Shown one piece after another: positions 36,801 through 46,765 of a stretch of 64,000 nucleotides of DNA (positions are counted from its first letter, which is position 1; every line of letters starts with the position of its first letter). Source of the stretch: Elmis aenea (taxonomy: Eukaryota > Arthropoda > Insecta > Coleoptera > Elmidae); NCBI GenBank assembly GCA_947652605.1, contig OX393581.1, positions 27,212,788-27,276,787 on the forward strand. Reading direction: 5' to 3'. The position numbers and the translations under genes are program-made. Below the pieces are notes generated by a model that ran no database searches, had not been told where the DNA came from, and worked only from the letters and a program-made list of their open reading frames with translations.

Positions 36801-39800
36801 GGCCCGAGCAAAGTGGCATCGTAGCCACAACCCAATAGATAAAAACAGTTACGAACAATTAAGTCGTAGACTAAAAACAAAACTCAAAGAATTAAGAGAT
36901 GAGAACTTTGAGCAGTATGTGTCTAAACTCACCAGACTGGATAACTCTATCTGGAAACCTATAAAGAATTCCAAAAAACCCAAGCTAACCTCACCTCCAC
37001 TACGAAAAAACAATACAGAACCATGGGCCAAAAGTGACGAAGAAAAAGCCAAGTTATTTGCAGAACATCTGACCACTGTATTTAACCCAATAAACAATGA
37101 ACCGAACCAAGAAATAGAGCAAAATCTATCTACTCCTGTAGAAACATTACATTCTCTAAAAGCAACAACGCCAAAAGAGATAAGAGACGAAATAAAAAAA
37201 CTAAATCTTAAGAAGTCTCCAGGCATGGACCTTATAACAGCCAGAATGTTGAAAGAATTGCCAAGGAAAGGAATAGTCCTTATAACATATATATTTAACG
37301 CCATCTTAAGATTAGGGTATTGGCCAAAACACCTAAAAACTGCACAAATAATCATGATTGGCAAGCCTGGAAAAGAACCTACAAATGTCAAGTCCTATCG
37401 CCCAATTAGTCTGCTACCGTCTATTTCTAAACTGCTCGAAAAGCTAGTACTCCACAGAATTAATGAAGACTTGGATCCCCAAGAATGGATTCCAGATCAT
37501 CAGTTTGGGTTCCGGCAGGCCCATTCCACAATACAACAAACGCACCGCATCGCGCATGCAATCAATAAGGCGATAGAAAACAAACAATACTGCTCAGCGG
37601 TGTTTCTTGACATCAGTCAAGCGTTTGACAAGGTTTGGCACCCAGGATTGCTGTATAAGATTAAAAGAATTCTTCCTACATCGTACTTTAACCTCTTTAA
37701 ATCATACTTAAGTGAGAGACAGTTCCAAACTAAAGTGGGCGAGGAAAGATCAAACAACTTCCCAATTGCATCAGGAGTGCCACAAGGCAGTGTTCTTGGA
37801 CCAATATTATACGTACTGTATACATCTGACCTGTCGACAACACAAAATACAATTACAGGAACATTCGCCGACGATACGGCTATCCTGGCAAGTCATCATG
37901 ACCCTATAGTCGCCTCGCAATATGTCCAGGAGCACTTGAGCCTGCTTCAACAATGGCTACACAGATGACGAATAAAAATAAATGAGACTAAGTCGGCCCA
38001 AGTGACATTTACCCTCCGCAAAGGCTCCTGTCCACCAGTTAACGTGAACAATGTGGAAATACCACAAACAAACGAAGTCAAGTATTTGGGACTGCACCTG
38101 GATAACAGATTAAACTGGAAAACACATATCCTAAAAAAACAAAAACAAATCAACCTACGAATAAAAGAAGTGAATTGGCTAATAGGTAGGAAATCGCGAG
38201 TGTCACTAGAAAACAAGGTACTAATTTACAAAGCCATAATTAAGCCCATATGGACATACGGAATAGAGCTGTGGGGCTGTGCCCGCAAGAGCAATATTGC
38301 AATCATACAAAGGTGCCAATCAAAAATGCTTCGGCAGATTGCGGATGCCCCCTGGTACGTGTCCAACCATACCCTACATAAAGACCTTAATATACGCACC
38401 GTTCAAGATACCATAATAGAAAAAATAGCAAAACACCACCAGGCCCTGGATCAGCACGAGAATCCACTACTAGAGCCACTGCTGCAGCCTGACTGCATAA
38501 GAAGATTAAAGAGAGTGTGGCCTCTAGACGAAAGATAGGGTGTTTCCGAGGCAACGTCGCTGGATGTTGACCTCATCACGTCATTTAAATCACCAGAACC
38601 ACCCAGGAATTGACATCAAATTGGCCTATAGAATTATAATAATTCTGATTGCCGATCAAAGTGTAAAATAAAAATAAAAAACCATTATTGAGACGTTTCT
38701 CAAAACTAGGCACCAACTTCTGTAAACCCTCTTTATAGAACGCGACCGTCACTGCTTCTTCAACTTCAGCATCGCTTTCGTCACACATTTCCTGCGACTG
38801 TAAAGAAGAGTTTTCTACGAAATTGTTTTAAATAGCCCAGCGAAACTTACTTTTCAAATATGCCTCGTACTGGGTGGACCAAATTCGAATGTTTTACCGT
38901 AATCTGATATCGGTCTCTTTATATCGCTTTCCATTTTGGCTCTATAGACGAAAAATAAAATTTTATCGTTTTTGAAAATCTACTATAACTTCTTTATTCT
39001 TCAAAATAAAACAAAATGTTAAGAAGGTTTTTTATACAGATTTTTATACTTATATAAAAACAAAATTTATTATTTTTAGCCACCTTGAATTTCGAAATAT
39101 GATGTAAAATTATAATTTTTTTTAAATAGAAACCCTAGTTGGCCATGACTTTATTAGAAAGAGCATTTTTTCAGCTTAACGAAAATATATAGTTTTATAT
39201 ATTTGTTGCAAAAAATAATCGAGATATGACTAATTTTGTAAAAATTTCCTTATCAAAGTTTGCCATGATTTCGTAAACAAGTTATGTTTGCAATTTTTAA
39301 ACAACTAAACGTCATTTCCATGTAAATTTTGCAGCAGCCGCTACGTTTTAATCACTTACAATGTAAACTTCTAACATATTAAACTTTTTTTCTTCTACCA
39401 CTAATGTAAATGATTCTTACCGTACAGCCTGCATGCATAGTAAGTGAGTCCTAACGCACGGTAAGCAAAACGCGCACTTGTCTAGAAATGTCAAAGTAGT
39501 CTTACGTCAAAATTAACAAAAAAACGTAATTACATGGGTATATTAGCCAAAAAGCCATTATAATCGTATGTATTATGTTCGTAGAAAAAGTAAGCTACAT
39601 AACACGAGTTGTTAAGCAATTACGCACTCGTCGCTATGCAGCTCCGTGCATGACTTTTCCACTCGTGCGTAATATGCTCTTTTTATGTAATACACTATTA
39701 GTGTTCAAATTTAGCCAGTTCACAATAACACCATAAAGAGTTATAAAATACAAAAGAATACATCGATTTTCCTAAAAGTTCAAAATTTACTTGGATATGA

Positions 39801-41705
39801 CGTTTAGTTGTTTAATAATTGCAAACGTTGCAAACATCACTTGTTCACGAAATCATAGCAAACTTTGGTAAGGAAATTTTGAGAAATTAGCCATATCTCG
39901 ATTATGTTTTGCAACACATATGTAAAACTATATATGTATTTTTGAAAGGCTACAAAAATGCTCTTTTATATAAAGTCGTTTTACAAAAAATATAAGCTTA
40001 CATCATATTTCGAAAATCGCTAAAAAAATATATATTTTTTTTAATTAAGCATATAAATCTGTTCAAAAAACCTGCATAACATTTGTTCTATTTAATTTAA
40101 TTTTTAAAAAGGATGAAATTCCATTTTTCGTCTTTAGTGCCAAAATGAAAAGCGATACAAAAAATCTAACAACATCGGCGTTTTTTTCTCAAAAAATAGC
40201 CCTAGACACTGATATCAAATTTTCGCCAACTACTACGGTAACCCAGATACCCCGTAAAACATTCGAATTTGGTCCACCCTGTACATCTACTTGAAATTAA
40301 AAACTTAAGAAAATGCATTTATGAAAAACTATAGAAAATAGAAAGTGTTTTTTTAATAATTACTACTACATTATTGCAGAATGGTAAAAAAATATAATTT
40401 TCATTGCTTAACTATCCCATTTTTGCGAGTTTTAGCTTAAACTTTTACCAATTATTAGACTATTTTTAAAACTGAAGTTCTACTTCTTAAATTAAAAGAT
40501 TTTATTACTGTTTGTTCATTCCGTAACTTTTGTATCAAATAGTAATTATATTGCTTTATTTAAACCATTTCAGTGGTAATGGCGAGCTCAGTTGCCCAAA
40601 CTTGTAAACAAAACGTCTGTTTTTTTACGCAGCCTAACAATATGCATCTTAAACTGAGAGTTTCTACAGCAGAATCATCCTTCGAATCCAATTTCAGATG
40701 TCCAAAGTAGTGCAGTGTTGCTAAAATAAAGAAAAACGTAATGTTATGAAATTTTAAAATATGCGTTTTGAAAGGTTTTTGATGGGTGAAACTAAATAAC
40801 TTTCTTATTTATTATCGGATCTTGGCAATTTTTTTATTAAATTAATTTCTTCGATTGGCCGAATCGCACTGTTTTGAAAAGCGCGACCTCATGAACTTTG
40901 GAAAGCGCGTGCCGCATAAAACGTCACATGGAAGAACTTTTTATATTTTTGTAAATAGGTCACTACTATATCGAGACTAAATTGAAACAAAATATTAAAA
41001 AAGTTTTGGCAAAAAAACAGAAGCCAGATATCCCTAACTGTTTAAGAGATACGCCCTTTTAAATAAATGGCATTTTTTTGACAACTATAACTGATCTCTC
41101 AAAGACTAATAAATTATTATTATTATTATTAATTTACCAGGATTAAAGGGGAACGTTAAGATTGTGCTTTCTGTAGTAAACGGCAAAGTTGTGTAACTTT
41201 TTTTTTGTAGTGTTACGTGACTCCGAAAATGTTTAAAACTACTGGATTAGTGTTTTGTATAAGTACCGGAAAATACTGAACGATTTTTCAAAACCTCTGG
41301 CAAATACTCTTGAATGAAAAACTATTAAATAGTTATAAAATTTTAACAATTTTTAAAATTATATTTCAAGCCACTGTGTTTAAGTTTTATTTACCTATAT
41401 TACAATAATAATGAGTTCCTTTTTATTTTGAACCGTGTTGTATTTATACTTTACAAAATCTTTTTTAGTTAGTGTATTGGGACGATAAGGAATTATATCT
41501 AGAACAGCAGTTTATAACACTCAGAGATGGTTTCGTGAGAGCAATATCCTTAAGTAAACAAACAGTTGTTGGTCCAAATGTACGCGAGCTACTGGCAAAG
41601 TTGCTAGAAAAAGACGCAACATACAAACCTACACCGCCTGCCGAATTGGAACATTGGAGGAACTGTATAGAAGTTTCCAGTGCAAAACTTCGAAAGAAAG
41701 ACTGA
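27685..41705 (+). CDS. THEM6: THEM6-like hotdog thioesterase, copy 2 (three exons)
   Basis: The spliced gene joins 27685-27865, 35398-35612 and 41469-41705 and encodes 210 residues from the ATG at 27685; a second ATG at 27712 would give 201 residues and an N-terminus nearly as long as copy 1. An anchor of about 20 hydrophobic residues ([19 protein letters not shown]) is followed by DVHYFLR. The hotdog domain has DLD at 67-69, HMNNARY at 74-80, [18 protein letters not shown] at 134-138, [15 protein letters not shown], and the C-terminal PPAELEHW block. It looks intact and functional. Introns are 7532 and 5856 bases long and filled with transposons, including a LINE in intron 2. Confidence 0.9.
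28676..29358. mobile_element. MITE with reiterated TGGACAAAATGCGTTTTG motif
   Basis: Inverted ends AATTGAGGAGCAGACTTGCA and TGCAAGTCTGCTCCTCAATT. Between them a palindromic motif close to TGGACAAAATGCGTTTTG is repeated at about 28697, 28882-28918, 29119-29160, 29172-29190, 29228-29240 and 29332, on both strands. The target duplication is not clear. Confidence 0.75.
31836..31872. repeat. alternating CG/CA tract
   Basis: ACACACGCGCGCCCGCGCAC and neighbours form a purine-pyrimidine alternation in otherwise AT-rich DNA; simple sequence, no gene. Confidence 0.6.
32371..33064. mobile_element. TA-flanked hairpin element (CCGGGTGTAAATG type)
   Basis: 694 bases between TA pairs. CCGGGTGTAAATGAAGTGTG on the left faces CACTTCATTTACACCCGG on the right. 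The arms also share ACATATGATATGTGC and the CCGGAAATGA block. An internal CAGGGTGTACC end lies near 32882. The right arm recurs inverted at 34568-35072. Confidence 0.88.
33361..33435. mobile_element. end of a CAGGGTGTC hairpin element
   Basis: Ends GGGACACCCTG and contains TGTATCTCTTA and GAGATCCC segments also found at 460-517. One arm only. Confidence 0.5.
33669..33993. mobile_element. hAT-type MITE
   Basis: 325 bases with ends CAAGGGTTCCTAACC and AAGAACCCTTG and a perfect 8-base duplication CACTAACT (33661-33668, 33994-34001). The subterminal GGGGTCCA blocks match the debris near 14960-15046. Confidence 0.92.
34002..34567. other. no gene recognised
   Basis: AT-rich intron sequence between two transposons; nothing identifiable. 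Confidence 0.4.
34568..35072. mobile_element. single arm of a CCGGGTGTAAATG hairpin element
   Basis: TA then CCAGGTGTAAATGAAGTGTGG. It aligns as the reverse complement of about 32560-33064, including the internal ACACCCTGTAT end. Its other arm is missing. Confidence 0.75.
35398..35612 (+). CDS. THEM6: THEM6-like copy 2, exon 2
   Basis: Acceptor TGATTGCAG, donor AAA|GTAAGT, 215 bases. Encodes the core hotdog signature [15 protein letters not shown] and the IRYRR strand. By hand count about 38 of 72 residues are identical to exon 2 of copy 1. Confidence 0.92.
35762..35881 (+). pseudogene. LINE ORF1 C-terminal remnant
   Basis: About 39 codons ending in a hydrophobic/methionine-rich helix ([15 protein letters not shown]), typical of jockey-group gag-like ORF1 tails. 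Its stop overlaps the next start in TAATG, the usual arrangement for reinitiation of ORF2. Confidence 0.65.
35881..38538 (+). pseudogene. LINE ORF2: endonuclease-reverse transcriptase with one nonsense codon
   Basis: 886 codons in a single frame, interrupted only by TGA at 37966-37968 (codon 696), where related elements have a Trp. The N-terminal AP-type endonuclease starts [11 protein letters not shown], has [13 protein letters not shown] and ends with SDHSP (D212, H213). The reverse transcriptase has [31 protein letters not shown] (D577), [13 protein letters not shown] and FADD at 662-665. A C-terminal segment of the usual length follows the stop. Codon use is unlike the AT-rich surroundings. 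It needs only one change from intact, so the insertion is probably recent. Confidence 0.9.
38680..38800 (-). pseudogene. mariner transposase C-terminal fragment
   Basis: The minus-strand frame reads through [20 protein letters not shown]. The F-Y-x-x-G-[IL]-x-K-L-V pattern is the hallmark near the end of mariner-family transposases. It continues after the LINE, at about 35756-35690, to a stop. The D-D-D catalytic part is absent. Confidence 0.7.
38870..40281. mobile_element. TA-flanked hairpin element (CAGGGTGGACC type) with insert
   Basis: Left end CTGGGTGGACCAAATTCGAA faces TTCGAATTTGGTCCACCCTG. TA pairs at 38868-38869 and 40282-40283. Arms share the ATCTCGATTATGTTTTGCAA-type block and the GCCAAAATG block. 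The middle (about 39420-39700) is a copy of the 6820-7150 repeat in reverse. Confidence 0.85.
39423..39690 (-). repeat. inverted copy of the 6820-7150 repeat
   Basis: Read on the minus strand it has AAGTCATGCACGGAGC, GTAATTGCTTAACAACTCGTG, ATGTAGCTTACTTTTTCTACG, CTACTTTGACATTTCTAGAC and CTATGCATGCAGGCTGTACGG in the same order as the intron-1 copy of the first thioesterase gene. Confidence 0.65.
41115..41135 (+). repeat. ATT trinucleotide repeat
   Basis: About six ATT units in a row; a simple microsatellite. Confidence 0.8.
41469..41705 (+). CDS. THEM6: THEM6-like copy 2, exon 3 with stop
   Basis: Acceptor TTTTTTAG, then [15 protein letters not shown], the [11 protein letters not shown] strand typical of the family, and the [18 protein letters not shown] end block. 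Stop TGA at 41703-41705. The protein ends in a basic tail (LRKKD). Confidence 0.92.
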   Translation, partial: LVYWDDKELYLEQQFITLRDGFVRAISLSKQTVVGPNVRELLAKLLEKDATYKPTPPAELEHWRNCIEVSSAKLRKKD

Positions 41706-41781
41706 ATCCAATTTTACCTTATGCTCAATTTACAATTAAATTATTGTTTAACACTAATGTAATTATTACTAAATGTGGTTT

Positions 41782-41787
41782 AATAAA
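41782..41787 (+). promoter_or_regulatory. polyadenylation signal of THEM6-like copy 2
   Basis: AATAAA lies 77 bases after the stop codon, the first canonical hexamer downstream. Another AATAAA follows near 41880. Confidence 0.5.
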
Positions 41788-42980
41788 TATTTAGGGTATG
41801 GCTGTAGTGAATGTGTTATATGTAATAGTAAAGTATTCTAGTAGATTTCTTATTTTGAATTAGCTAATATACAATCAAAAATAAATCTGTTTTTTATTAT
41901 TCGACGCAGTTTTAATAGTAATATGTTCATTAAGACGATAAAATAGGAAGTTTATTATGTTTTACAATGTGCGTCCCACCACTTCCACTAAAGCAAATTT
42001 TGATTACAATTAACAGTATTGGGTTTTCGTAGATATTTTTGTATTTAAATGATAAATTTTTATTGTAACCGAGAAAAACTTTATTACCATTAACTGACAA
42101 AAAAAGTGATAAATTAATATTTAAATGCCTTTCCAGATATGTAAGACTTTAAAACAAATGTTTACGATACATTCTGATTAGCCAACTAATTAATTATAAT
42201 TACCTAAGCGTATATCAGCGGAGATTTATTTTTTTTAGTTATCAATCGACCTCTGCTTATTATCAGTGTATGTTGCTATATTGGTTACTCCTGTGACGTC
42301 ATATCAAGTTAATGCGACTAATGAGTGAGGAACTTACTTATTAAGTTTACAGTAATCACGTACGTGCATCCTTTCGAGAGCAGCAGATTCATGTGTGGTA
42401 CAACATATGAAACTAGTTTTTGTCAACAAACAAACTATGTTAATTTTTAAAAAATGTGCTTTTGCTTTAATCTATTAAAAATTAAAATTATACATATATA
42501 AAAATTTGTTTATATTGAAATAAGTAAATCATGTAAGGGATGTAAATCCTTTTTATCAATAAAAACAAATTAAACGATCATATGTATATGTACTTGGACA
42601 CAAATATTTATTTTATCGACACAAAAACAAAATAAACACAAAAAATTAAATCAAGTGTGTCCAGATCCCAATCGGCGGGCCGCATGTGGCTCAAAGCCTA
42701 TTAATGCGGCCCGCGTCGCGTAATCGGAAAATGAATCTTAGATAAAGAACAATAAATTAATTTACTTTATAACGCTGTCTAAACAAAGCCACGTAAACAA
42801 CGAAAAACATACGGCATTACTTACTATTTTGTCACAAGACTTTAGGAAACGATTTCAAGATTTTAGAAAACACCAGCTGCTTTTCGGTAGGTATATTAGC
42901 TGCTAAAGAGTGTTTCAACAAGAAGTGTAGGATTTGAATGCAGAACATCTTTCATTCGGCAAACTTTTTAAAGTTTTTAT
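41788..42980. other. 3' flank of copy 2, no gene recognised
   Basis: AT-rich. A GC-rich hAT fragment with GGCGGGCCGCATGTGGCTC and GCGGCCCGCG lies at about 42660-42725, related to those at 3604-4070 and 15720-15830. Confidence 0.45.
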
Positions 42981-43740
42981 TTGACAGCTATCATCTTTAT
43001 CCCAGTAGAATTGATCATAGAGCAGTACACAATCGCAGAACGCATACAAGTCGTTGAATTTTATGACGAAAATTCATGTTCTTTTACGAATATGCTTCGC
43101 AAAACTTGTGCATTTTTTTCTTCAGATAATGGTGTACCGAGTAAAACCGCTATTCGGAATCTAATAAAAAAATTCAAACAGACCGGTTTAATAGAAGATC
43201 TAAAGACGCCAAAACGCACTCGGCTTTGCCATTTAATCGAAAATATTGACGCAGTGGAGTAAAACTGTCGAAGAGGAACCAAATAACTCATTTTTTTTAA
43301 ACGATTCTGGAAGGGCTGTTTCAGTCAATGGAGTGCGCTATAAGGACATGTTGACCAACTTTTTGTGGCCTGAGCTGGAAAATAAGGATATAGTAGACCT
43401 CTAATTCCAACAAGATAATGCCACGTGCCATACAAGTGCGAAGCAAATACTTTATTGCGTTCCAAGTTCCTAAGTCGTTTGATTTCAAGAAATGGCGAAA
43501 TTCATTGGCCATCAAGAGCATGCGATTTGAAACCATTGGACTTTTTTATTTGGGTCTATCATAAAGAAAAGTTCTATGCTAATAATCCACCGTCAATTCG
43601 CGCTGTCAAAGCCAACATCAAAGCAGCTATTGCTGAGATAGAGCCAGATCTTTGCAAAAAATGACCAAAAACTTCAAGAAAAGAGTGGTGGTCCGTAAAA
43701 AGAGCCGAAGCGGCCATTTGGATGCTGTGCTATTCTATAC
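42981..43740 (+). pseudogene. decayed IS630/mariner-superfamily transposase
   Basis: First part (to ~43262) encodes the N-terminal helix-turn-helix block YTIAERIQVVEFYDENSCSF ... SKTAIRNLIKKFKQTG ... DLKTPKR. A deletion follows. From ~43300 the C-terminal half continues: VNGVRYKDMLTNFLWPELE, FQQDNATCHTSA (second catalytic Asp), then SRACDLKPLDFFIWVYHKEK (third Asp region) and AIAEIEPDLCKK. There are in-frame stops near 43402 and a frameshift around 43440. The central part with the first catalytic Asp is missing, so it is dead. Confidence 0.85.
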
Positions 43741-43749
43741 ATGATTTAT

Positions 43750-44703
43750 ACGTATCTCTATCTACTCTACAACGAAATTTTAAAAATGAGTTATCGTAAT
43801 TCTTTGAAATTTCATTAAAAAAACAAATCATTTATCTCTTGCTGACATCTCCTTTACATTTTTAGTTAACAATAACACATCGCCTGCGTACTTGCAAATA
43901 AAATTGCTGCAATCAGATATGCAACTTGAACAAAAAATTATTCAAGTGTCGTTATTGGACTTTTATAAGTCGTACCTGCTTAACCCTTCGTTGGTAGCAA
44001 TACCAACTGAGACATCATCGTTGGTCGCAATGGATCATGGATCCCAGCAGGGCAAACTAAAACAACGAATTTTGTTTTAGCAACCCATATCAATCGAACA
44101 CACTAACGAGCTCTGTGTCGACTTAACACAAATTTGAACGAATTAACCAAAGAATTTCACTTTTACACCTTATTTTAATAAAACCAATCAAACTCGCTTT
44201 AAACAACCTATTTTAAAGAACTAACCAACAATGCTTTTGCCTTTATTTTGACTGAATAAATAAAAGATCCCCGCTTCAACCATTCATTCTAAGCGGATAA
44301 ATTAACCAACACCGGTTCAATCAAACATTTTGAGCCTTTAAGAGTTTAAAAACTCCAACTAGCCATTTTGAGCCAATAAAACTAACAGTTCGAGCGAATA
44401 AACCTATTCAATGTGCCATACCCATTCAATTGTACTTTGAACGTGTTCAACATTGAGCGCAACATTTCTATAAATATTTGCACTTCTAACAGCACCTTTG
44501 AACTGCAATAGTTAATCAAGTAACGATTTGGTTCTCTTAAACAATGTTTGTGATATCATGCAGTTGATGAAAACATATCAACTTTTCTTTACGATTTTTG
44601 ACAACACTTAAATTGATGTTGTTAATTCAGTTTCATGAAAAAATTTTAAAGTCTACCGTTCTTGACAACATGAACATAAGAATCTTCAAAATTGGCTGCA
44701 AAT
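43750..44703. other. no gene recognised
   Basis: Contains repeated AACCAA and GAATAAA-like words between 44130 and 44410 but no clear period. No exon is supported. Confidence 0.4.
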
Positions 44704-44704
44704 A

Positions 44705-46582
44705 CAGGGTGATTGATTGAGACCGGGCATTAAAAATATATGAAGAATGAAAAAGGGTATGGATCTGAAATTTTGGTTATGACCATAATGGCCTCTGATC
44801 TGTTTAATGAAAATATTTTCAATATGGCGACACTTCCGGAAATACCGGAAGTTGACGTCTAATTTCTTATTTCAAATACAATGCTCTATTTTTTATTGCG
44901 TATTTGGATTCAAAACGTTATTTTAGAGGGACTTTTATTAGCATTCCCTATACCTAAGTGCTGCCATTTTTGAGATTTTTGGACTTTTTTGAAAATTTTT
45001 CGATTTTCATCATGATGCTTAATATTATCTACTACCGCCATTTTTGAAGAAAAAACGCTTAAATTTAGACCATGCCTAGAAGAAACCTTGGACTACATCC
45101 TGGATATTTTGCAATCGATGCATTACTTACAGGGTGTCCAAAATTTAATTTTCTTTTAATACAACTTCAGACCACCAAAACTCGTTTTTTTCAAATACAA
45201 TGCCCAAACTTTTTTTTCATTTTCTAATCCAAAATTACATTCTGCATCAATCTGTATTAGCGTTTCCTATACCTATCTGCAACAATTTTCGAGTTATTAA
45301 GAATTTTTGATAAAGTTAAGAGAATTTGCTACATTTTTAAATAGTCGGCCTTGGAAATGACAACAAATGCCAATACTTAATAACCGTCAACCACTTTTAT
45401 CGCGTTTGTCTGAAGTATCCATGAAAATGGATTATTAAGAGTATTCAAACACGGATATTTTGAATTTATTTTACATTCTTGGACAAATTCAGAAGATTAT
45501 TGAAAGTGTGAACGAATAGTTGTGTATTTTTAATGTAGCTTGTACAGCATAGTATGTTAAACCCGAGTCTTGCGCTACCAATCGAATTGATCGCTGAGGA
45601 TGGTCTTTAAAATATCTCAGGATGTTAACTTTGTTAGTTTCATCATTTGTCACACGCTTAGGTCGAATACAAGCAGATTTCACTCTTCTAAATTGAAAAA
45701 AAAATTGATTCTATTCATTAAAATTTCTGTCTGGTCATTACAGTCAAATAAGGATAAGTCTCACTGAACACGCGGCAAGTTCTTTCAATAATCTTGTTAC
45801 ATTCTTCATGAATATAAAATAAGTTCAAAATATTCGTATTTGAATACTCTTGATTATACATTTTCATGGATGCTTCAGACAAACGCAATAAAAGTGGTTT
45901 ACAGTTATTAATATTGGCATTTGCTGTCATTTCCAAGGCTTACTATTTAAAAATGTTGCAATTTCTCTTAACTTTATCAAAAATTCTTAATAACTCGAAA
46001 ACTGTTGCAGATAGGTATAGGAAACGCTAATACAGGTTGATACAGAATGTAATTTTGCATTAGAAAATGAAAAAAAAGTTTGGGCATTGTATTTGAAAAA
46101 AACGAGTTTTAGTGGTCTGAAGTTGTATTAAAAGAAAATTAAATTTTGGACACCCTGTAAGTAATTCATTGATTGCAAAAATTCCAGGATGTAGTCCAAG
46201 GTTTCTTCTAGGCATGGTCTAAATTTAAGCGTTTTTTCTTTAAAAATGGCCATGTTAGATAATATTAAGCATCACAGTGAAAATCAAAAAATTTTCAAAA
46301 AAGTCCAAAAATCTAAAAAATGACTGCACTTAGGTATAGGGAATGCTAATAAAAGTCCCTCTAAAATAACGTTTTGAATCCAAAAATGCACTAATAAATA
46401 GACCATTGTATTGAAAATAAAAAAGTAGACGCCAACTTCCGGTATTTGCGGAAGTGTCGCCATCTTGAAAATATTTTCAATAAACAGATCAGATGCCATT
46501 ATGGTCATAACCAAAATTTCAGATCCATACCCTTTTTCATTCTTCATATATTTTTAATGCCCGGTCTCAATCAATCACCCTG
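44705..46582. mobile_element. 1.88-kb hairpin element with central transposase start
   Basis: TA-flanked (44703-44704, 46583-46584). CAGGGTGATTGATTGAGACC faces GGTCTCAATCAATCACCCTG. Arms of about 790 bases are inverted copies, including CGACACTTCCGG and an internal CAGGGTGTCC end (45130 and 46153). The unpaired centre (about 45500-45780) is coding-like on the minus strand. See the transposase fragment entry. Confidence 0.9.
45489..45936 (-). pseudogene. transposase N-terminal fragment (DUF4817/HTH type) at the hairpin centre
   Basis: Read on the minus strand: 45936-45718 has NLFYIHEECNKIIERTCRVF followed by SETYPYLTVMTRQKF and a stop. In another frame 45683-45500 has RPKRVTNDETNKVNILRYF, HPQRSIRLVAQDSGLTYYAV and LKIHNY. 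The order (DUF4817-like helices, then a basic linker, then a winged HTH) matches the start of IS630/mariner-superfamily transposases common in insects. The catalytic domain is absent. The first ~45 codons are also present, inverted and decayed, in the left arm (45355-45500). Confidence 0.65.
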
Positions 46583-46670
46583 TATATTCTACTTTTTTGT
46601 GTTACACTTATATACTTATTAGTTAATTATTATACGCACAACATCCGTTTTACCTAGATATTTGGTAAAG

Positions 46671-46765
46671 TGGAATTTACAGGGTGTCCCTGATATCATA
46701 TGTTATAAAATTACGGGAATAACTGCTTTTAATGGCATAAAAATATACGAGGCGTATGTCAAAAG
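46671..46765. mobile_element. lone CAGGGTGTCCCTG hairpin end
   Basis: ACAGGGTGTCCCTGATATCA begins near 46679 after a T/A-rich flank. No partner arm is visible before the next element. Confidence 0.35.

Larger units (their letters stand above)
35757..38680 (+). mobile_element. jockey-clade LINE, 5'-truncated
   Basis: Joined to the mariner remnant on both sides, and cutting it out restores continuity of the mariner reading frame. It begins inside ORF1 (only the last ~39 codons, 35762-35881), then the long EN-RT frame, a ~140-base 3' region and an A-rich AAATAAAAATAAAAA tail. Target duplication is at most the trinucleotide ACC. Confidence 0.85.
35638..38867 (-). mobile_element. mariner-like element remnant, split by a LINE
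   Basis: Inverted ends CGAGGCATATTCGTAAAATA (left) and, on the minus strand from 38867, CGAGGCATATTTGAAAAGTA continue to alignable GGCTATTTAAA. TA flanks both sides (35636-35637, 38868-38869). On the minus strand only the last part of the transposase is present: [20 protein letters not shown] right of the LINE and the closing ~25 residues, with stop, left of it. So it was already an internally deleted copy before the LINE entered. Confidence 0.8.
35613..41468 (+). other. intron 2 of THEM6-like copy 2
   Basis: 5856 bases, GT-AG. Most of it is a stack of transposons: a mariner remnant (35638-38867) split by a jockey-type LINE, then a hairpin element sharing its TA (38870-40281). The last 1.2 kb (40284-41468) has no recognised element apart from an ATT repeat near 41115. 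Confidence 0.75.

Noticed and set aside
36849..37391. 180-codon minus-strand frame
   Set aside because: Antisense shadow of the LINE polyprotein.
38585..38788. Minus-strand frame [13 protein letters not shown] as a host gene
   Set aside because: It reads into [12 protein letters not shown], the C-terminal mariner motif, and lies between a mariner end and a LINE; it is a transposase remnant.
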